This document shows, in pieces, positions 4,923-8,628 of a stretch of 8,628 nucleotides of DNA (position 1 is the stretch's first letter; the number at the start of each line of letters is the position of its first letter). Where the stretch lies: positions 1 through 8,628 of the forward strand of contig JAITTC010000017.1 of NCBI GenBank assembly GCA_031287285.1, written 5' to 3'. The notes beneath the pieces were generated by a model, which was not told the origin of the DNA, did no database searches, and worked only from the letters and a program-made list of their open reading frames with translations. This DNA comes from Christensenellaceae bacterium (GTDB lineage Bacteria; Bacillota; Clostridia; Christensenellales; UBA1750). The translations under genes and the position numbers were made by a program.

Positions 4923-7853
4923 ATGAGAATCGGACTGGATCTAGGCTCGACGACGATCAAGGCCGCCGTGCTGGACGACGCGGGGGAGATCGTCTTTCAA
5001 AAGTACGCGCGGCACTATAGCTTGGTTTCGGCCAAGGCGATCGAGCTTTTGGAAGAGATCGAGCGAAGCTTCCCCGGGGAAGAGAGCGCAAGGCTCGCGA
5101 TCTCGGGCAGCGCGGGGCTTGGAATCGCGCAAAAAAGCCGCATTCCCTTCGTGCAGGAGGTCTATGCCACGAAGCTTGCCTGCGCGCGCTGCGCGCCCGA
5201 AGCCGATGTGGCCATTGAACTTGGTGGTGAGGACGCGAAGATCCTTTTCCTCAGCGGCCAGCCGGATGCGCGCATGAATGGCAGCTGCGCCGGGGGCACT
5301 GGCGCCTTTATCGACCAGATGGCGGCGCTTTTGGGCGTTGCGGCTGGGGAACTGAACGAATTGGCTAAGGAACACGAGCGGGTTTATACCATCGCAAGCC
5401 GCTGTGGCGTCTTTGCCAAGAGCGATGTGCAGCCGCTGATCAACCAGGGTGCGAAGGCTTCCGATTTGGCGGCGAGCATTTTCGCTGCGGTGGTGAACCA
5501 GACCATCGGCGGGCTTGCGCAGGGCCGTGCCATCGGGGGCAAGGTGCTTTATTTGGGCGGGCCCCTCTTCTTTTTGAGCGAGCTTAGAAAGAGCTTTGAT
5601 TCATCCCTTGGCGTCCGAGGGATTTGCCCCGAAAACAGCCTTTATTTCGTCGCGCTTGGCGCGGCGCTGAACGCGCGGGAAGAAATCGGCCTGGGCGATA
5701 CGATCAGAGCCTTGAAAGAGAGGGAGGGCGAGGCCGCCTTCGCCTCGATGGAGCCCCTATTTAAGAGCAAAGAGGAATACCAAAGCTTCTTTGCGCGGCA
5801 CGAGAGGGGCAAGGTGGCAAGGCGGGACTTTGCGGCCTACGACGGCCCCGTGTTTTTGGGGATTGACGCGGGCAGCACCACGCTGAAGTTCGTGCTGCTG
5901 TCAACAGAGGGCGAGCTGTTAAAGAGCCGCTACCAGAGCAACAGCGGGAACCCCATGCCGCTGGTGAAGGCCTTTTTAGAGGAGCTTTACGCAGAAAAGC
6001 CGGGGATTCAGATCCTTCGCACCGCTGCGACCGGTTACGGCGAGGGGCTGATTCAAAGCGCCTTCCGGCTTGACCACGGCCTGGTCGAAACCATGGCGCA
6101 CCTGAAGGCCGCGCGCTATCTTCAGCCTGAAACCGACTTCATCTTGGATATCGGCGGGCAGGATATGAAGTGCATGCGCCTGCGGGGAGGCCATGTCGAC
6201 AATCTCTATTTGAACGAGGCCTGCTCCAGCGGCTGCGGCAGCTTCCTGCAGGGCTTTGCCGAGGCGATGGGCGAGGGGATTGACGGCTTTGCAAGGCTGG
6301 GTCTTTTTGCAGACCGGCCGGTGGACCTGGGGAGCCGCTGCACGGTGTTCATGAACTCATCGGTCAAGCAGGCGCAGAAGGATGGCGCCAGCAAAGAGAA
6401 TATCAGCGCCGGGCTCTCGATTTCGGTGGTCAAAAACGCGCTCTATAAGGTGATTCGCCCCTCGAGCAAGGAAGAATTGGGAAGCCACATCGTGGTGCAG
6501 GGAGGGACCTTCCTAAACGACGCGGTTCTGCGCGCTTTCGAAAAGGAAATGGGCCTTGAGGTGTTAAGGCCGGATATTGCCGGCCTCATGGGCGCCTATG
6601 GCGCCGCGCTTTACGCCAAAGAACGCTATGAGCAGGACGGCGAGCCATCGAGCATCCTGGATGAAGCCGCCATTGCGGCCTTTAGGCACGAGGTGACGCT
6701 GACGAACTGCGGCCTTTGCGAAAACCGCTGCCCCTTGACGGTCAACCGCTTCGCGGATGGGCGGCGCTTCCTCAGCGGCAACCGCTGCGAAAGGCCGCTG
6801 GCCCAAAAGGGGGGCTCGCAGGGCCTTAATATCTACGAAAAGAAGCTGGAACTCATCCAAAGCTATAAGGGGAAGTCGGGCGCCCGCGGGAAGATCGGCC
6901 TGCCGCTTGGGCTCAACTTCTATGAACTATTGCCCTTCTGGCATGGCTTCTTCACCGAGCTTCAGATCGAAACGGTGACGAGCCCGCTCTCGAGCAGGGA
7001 GCTCTATCTGCAGGGCCACGGCAGCGTGCCCAGCGACACGGTCTGCTACCCGGCCAAGCTGATGCACGGCCATGTGCAGTGGCTGATCGACCAGGGGATC
7101 GGCACCATCTTTTACCCCTGCGGCAGCTACAACATGGACGACGGCATTTCAGATAACTGCTATAATTGCCCCATCGTGGCCTTTTACCCGGAGGTCATCG
7201 TGGGCAACCAGCCCATGCCAGACGGGCTGCGCTTCATCAAGTGCTATGTGGGCCTGCACCGAAGACGCGATTTGCCCGCCAAGCTCCACGAGGCGCTGAA
7301 GGCCTATTACCCTGACTTAACGCAGAGGGAAGTTCGCCGCGCGCTGAAGAAGGGCTTTGCCGCTTACGAGGCGCATATGGCCAGGATTCGCGAGATGGGC
7401 GAGGGGATTTTGCGGCAGGCCAGGGAAGAAAAAAGGCCAATCGTCATCCTGGCCGGGCGGCCCTACCATGCGGACCCCGAGATCAACCACGGAATCGACC
7501 GCCTTCTTTCGGGCTTTGGCGCCGCGGTGCTGAGCGAGGACTCGATTTTGGGCCTTGCGCCTAAGGGAGCGCCGAAGCTGCGGGTTTTGAATCAGTGGAC
7601 CTATCATTCAAGGCTCTACGCTTCCGCACGGCTCGCCGCGAGGCAAAGCGATATGGAGCTTGTGCAGCTCGTGAGCTTTGGCTGCGGCTGTGACGCGATT
7701 ACCGGCGATGAATGCCGTCGGATCCTCGAGGAAGCGGGCAAGATCTACACCCAAATCAAGATCGACGAAATCGAAAGCCTGGGGGCGGCGCGCATCCGGC
7801 TGCGCAGCCTCTTCGCGGCTGCAGGCCTTGAAAAGCAGGGCGGGGCCGCATAG
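4923..7853 (+). CDS. Tandem-ASKHA acyl-CoA dehydratase activase-like protein with DUF2229-like region
   Basis: This 976-residue cytoplasmic protein belongs to the BcrAD/BadFG (HgdC-like) ATPase superfamily. Family members use ATP hydrolysis to push electrons from a [4Fe-4S] cluster into a low-potential partner enzyme. The first ASKHA domain (about 1-252) has GLDLGSTTIK, IELGGEDAK, NGSCAGGTGAF (Cys122) and SRCGVFAKSDV (Cys161), the paired cluster ligands of HgdC. The second (about 310-567) has GIDAGSTTLK, LDIGGQDMK, NEACSSGCGSF (Cys434, Cys438) and SRCTVFMNSSV (Cys473). A link follows with CGLCENRCP (Cys596, 599, 603) and NRCERP (Cys622). The DUF2229-like part (about 655-950) carries Cys708, Cys733, CYNCP (746, 749) and SFGCGCDA (921, 923). 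In many clostridia this layout continues into an HgdB-like domain in one chain of about 1400 residues; here that part is the next gene. The substrate is unknown. It could be a repair or regulatory activase instead of a true dehydratase activase. Confidence 0.87.
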   Translation: MRIGLDLGSTTIKAAVLDDAGEIVFQKYARHYSLVSAKAIELLEEIERSFPGEESARLAISGSAGLGIAQKSRIPFVQEVYATKLACARCAPEADVAIELGGEDAKILFLSGQPDARMNGSCAGGTGAFIDQMAALLGVAAGELNELAKEHERVYTIASRCGVFAKSDVQPLINQGAKASDLAASIFAAVVNQTIGGLAQGRAIGGKVLYLGGPLFFLSELRKSFDSSLGVRGICPENSLYFVALGAALNAREEIGLGDTIRALKEREGEAAFASMEPLFKSKEEYQSFFARHERGKVARRDFAAYDGPVFLGIDAGSTTLKFVLLSTEGELLKSRYQSNSGNPMPLVKAFLEELYAEKPGIQILRTAATGYGEGLIQSAFRLDHGLVETMAHLKAARYLQPETDFILDIGGQDMKCMRLRGGHVDNLYLNEACSSGCGSFLQGFAEAMGEGIDGFARLGLFADRPVDLGSRCTVFMNSSVKQAQKDGASKENISAGLSISVVKNALYKVIRPSSKEELGSHIVVQGGTFLNDAVLRAFEKEMGLEVLRPDIAGLMGAYGAALYAKERYEQDGEPSSILDEAAIAAFRHEVTLTNCGLCENRCPLTVNRFADGRRFLSGNRCERPLAQKGGSQGLNIYEKKLELIQSYKGKSGARGKIGLPLGLNFYELLPFWHGFFTELQIETVTSPLSSRELYLQGHGSVPSDTVCYPAKLMHGHVQWLIDQGIGTIFYPCGSYNMDDGISDNCYNCPIVAFYPEVIVGNQPMPDGLRFIKCYVGLHRRRDLPAKLHEALKAYYPDLTQREVRRALKKGFAAYEAHMARIREMGEGILRQAREEKRPIVILAGRPYHADPEINHGIDRLLSGFGAAVLSEDSILGLAPKGAPKLRVLNQWTYHSRLYASARLAARQSDMELVQLVSFGCGCDAITGDECRRILEEAGKIYTQIKIDEIESLGAARIRLRSLFAAAGLEKQGGAA

Positions 7854-7856
7854 GAT

Positions 7857-7862
7857 GGGAGG
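7857..7862 (+). promoter_or_regulatory. Shine-Dalgarno GGGAGG for the HgdB-like gene
   Basis: GGGAGG at 7857-7862 follows the activase stop codon by three bases and precedes ATG 7870 by seven. An in-frame ATG at 7855 overlaps the site and so is a poorer start. Independent initiation here argues that the two genes are genuinely separate. Confidence 0.7.
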
Positions 7863-7869
7863 CGTTACG

Positions 7870-8628
7870 ATGCTTAAAAAAGAGCAGAAAAGCGAAAAGA
7901 GGGGCAGGATCCTGTTCGAAAGGCGGATGCGCAAGACGCACACCATCCTTTTGCCGCAGATGATGCCGCTGCACTTCGAGCTCTTGCAGAACGTGTTCCG
8001 CGAAAGGGGCTATAAGGCGGAGCTCTTGACCAACGAAGGGCCGCATATCGCCCAGCTAGGCCTCAAGTATGTGCACAACGATACCTGCTACCCGGCCCTT
8101 TTGGTGGTTGGGCAGATGATCGACGCGCTGCAGAGCGGCAGATATGATCTTGACCACACCGCGCTCATGATCACCCAGACGGGCGGCGGCTGCCGGGCGT
8201 CGAATTACATTCACCTTCTGCGCAAGGCGCTGGAGCGCGCGGGCTTTGGGCAGATCCCCGTTATCAGCTTAAACCTGAGCGGCATGGAGCCAAACCCAGG
8301 CTTTAAGATGAACCTAAAGATGCTCAGAAAGCTCCTGGCGGCGCTGGTCTATGGGGATGAGCTCATGCTGCTTGGCAACCAGGCAAGGCCCTATGAGGTG
8401 AACCTTGGCGAAACCGACGCGCTGCTGAGCCACTGGGTCGACGAGATCTCTCGGCAGTTCCACGAGGGCAAGGCGTATTCGCTGCGGCAGCTTCGGAAGG
8501 TGGCAAAAACCATCGCCGAAAGCTTCGAGGGCATCCGCCGGGAGGCCAGCCAGAAGATCAAGGTAGGCATCGTGGGCGAAATCTACATCAAATACGCAAG
8601 CCTTGGCAACAACAGCCTGGAAGCCTTT
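7870..8628 (+). CDS. HgdB-like (2-hydroxyacyl-CoA dehydratase-type) protein, partial at window end
   Basis: From ATG 7870 the frame is open for 253 codons to the window edge with no stop, so the 3' end lies outside. The protein begins with a charged stretch, then RKTHTILLPQMMPLHFELL (21-39), LKYVHNDTCYPALLVVGQM (65-83, Cys73), ITQTGGGCRASNYIHLLRKAL (101-121, Cys108), PVISLNLSGMEPNPGF (130-145), LLAALVYGDELM (155-166) and KVGIVGEIYIKY (231-242). These are the hallmarks, as I recall them, of the HgdB-like C-terminal third of large activase-related proteins. Cys73 and Cys108 are candidate Fe-S ligands. It lies 16 bp after the activase stop, in a different reading frame, and is surely cotranscribed with it. 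Its likely role is the electron-accepting partner of the activase; the substrate is unknown. Confidence 0.85.
   Translation, partial: MLKKEQKSEKRGRILFERRMRKTHTILLPQMMPLHFELLQNVFRERGYKAELLTNEGPHIAQLGLKYVHNDTCYPALLVVGQMIDALQSGRYDLDHTALMITQTGGGCRASNYIHLLRKALERAGFGQIPVISLNLSGMEPNPGFKMNLKMLRKLLAALVYGDELMLLGNQARPYEVNLGETDALLSHWVDEISRQFHEGKAYSLRQLRKVAKTIAESFEGIRREASQKIKVGIVGEIYIKYASLGNNSLEAF

Noticed and set aside
7855..7869. Upstream in-frame ATG (7855) as the start of the HgdB-like gene
   Set aside because: It overlaps the GGGAGG that serves ATG 7870 and has no ribosome binding site at the right distance itself.
1..8628. CRISPR array, tRNA or rRNA genes
   Set aside because: No regularly spaced identical repeats were seen, and no cloverleaf with a recognisable T-loop or rRNA signature was noticed in the gene-free stretches.

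Overview
The window looks like chromosome from an anaerobic, fairly GC-rich low-GC-phylum (Firmicutes/Clostridia) bacterium, probably of gut or fermentative habit. The reasons are strong purine-rich Shine-Dalgarno sites before every gene, sigma-A type promoters, a DacF-type D,D-carboxypeptidase, a cellobiose 2-epimerase very like that of Ruminococcus albus, and oxygen-sensitive Fe-S proteins of the 2-hydroxyacyl-CoA dehydratase activase superfamily. This is inference from protein resemblance recalled from memory; no search was run.

Layout. (a) 1-229, minus: the N-terminal 76 codons of a multi-spanning membrane protein that runs off the left edge, in visibly AT-richer DNA. (b) 230-422: a divergent control region with a promoter on each strand and a short tandem repeat one helical turn apart. 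(c) 423-1637, plus: cellobiose 2-epimerase, a one-gene unit closed by a UUCG-loop terminator at 1658-1682. (d) 1859-3037, plus: an exported DacF-like D-alanyl-D-alanine carboxypeptidase. (e) 3038-3560: about 520 bp without a credible gene, between two convergent genes, packed with inverted repeats. These include four alternating copies of a GGTTGGCCC-type element and a 23-bp hairpin that probably terminates from both sides. (f) 3561-4691, minus: an aldo/keto-reductase-fold protein with two C-terminal [4Fe-4S] motifs. (g) 4692-4922: a second divergent control region with good promoters in both directions. (h) 4923-7853, plus: a 976-residue protein with two ASKHA (BcrAD/BadFG-type activase) ATPase domains and a cysteine-rich DUF2229-like region. 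(i) 7870 to the right edge, plus: the next gene of the same operon, an HgdB-like protein cut by the window end.

How the genes work together. The epimerase belongs to beta-1,4-linked disaccharide use and the carboxypeptidase to peptidoglycan trimming; nothing ties them to each other. The right half is the most interesting part. It holds an ATP-driven Fe-S 'activase' protein and its HgdB-like partner, which in related large proteins are joined in one chain, and a divergently transcribed Fe-S aldo/keto reductase whose usual catalytic residues appear replaced. Together they suggest a low-potential redox module of unknown substrate. I saw no insertion sequence, CRISPR array, tRNA or rRNA gene.
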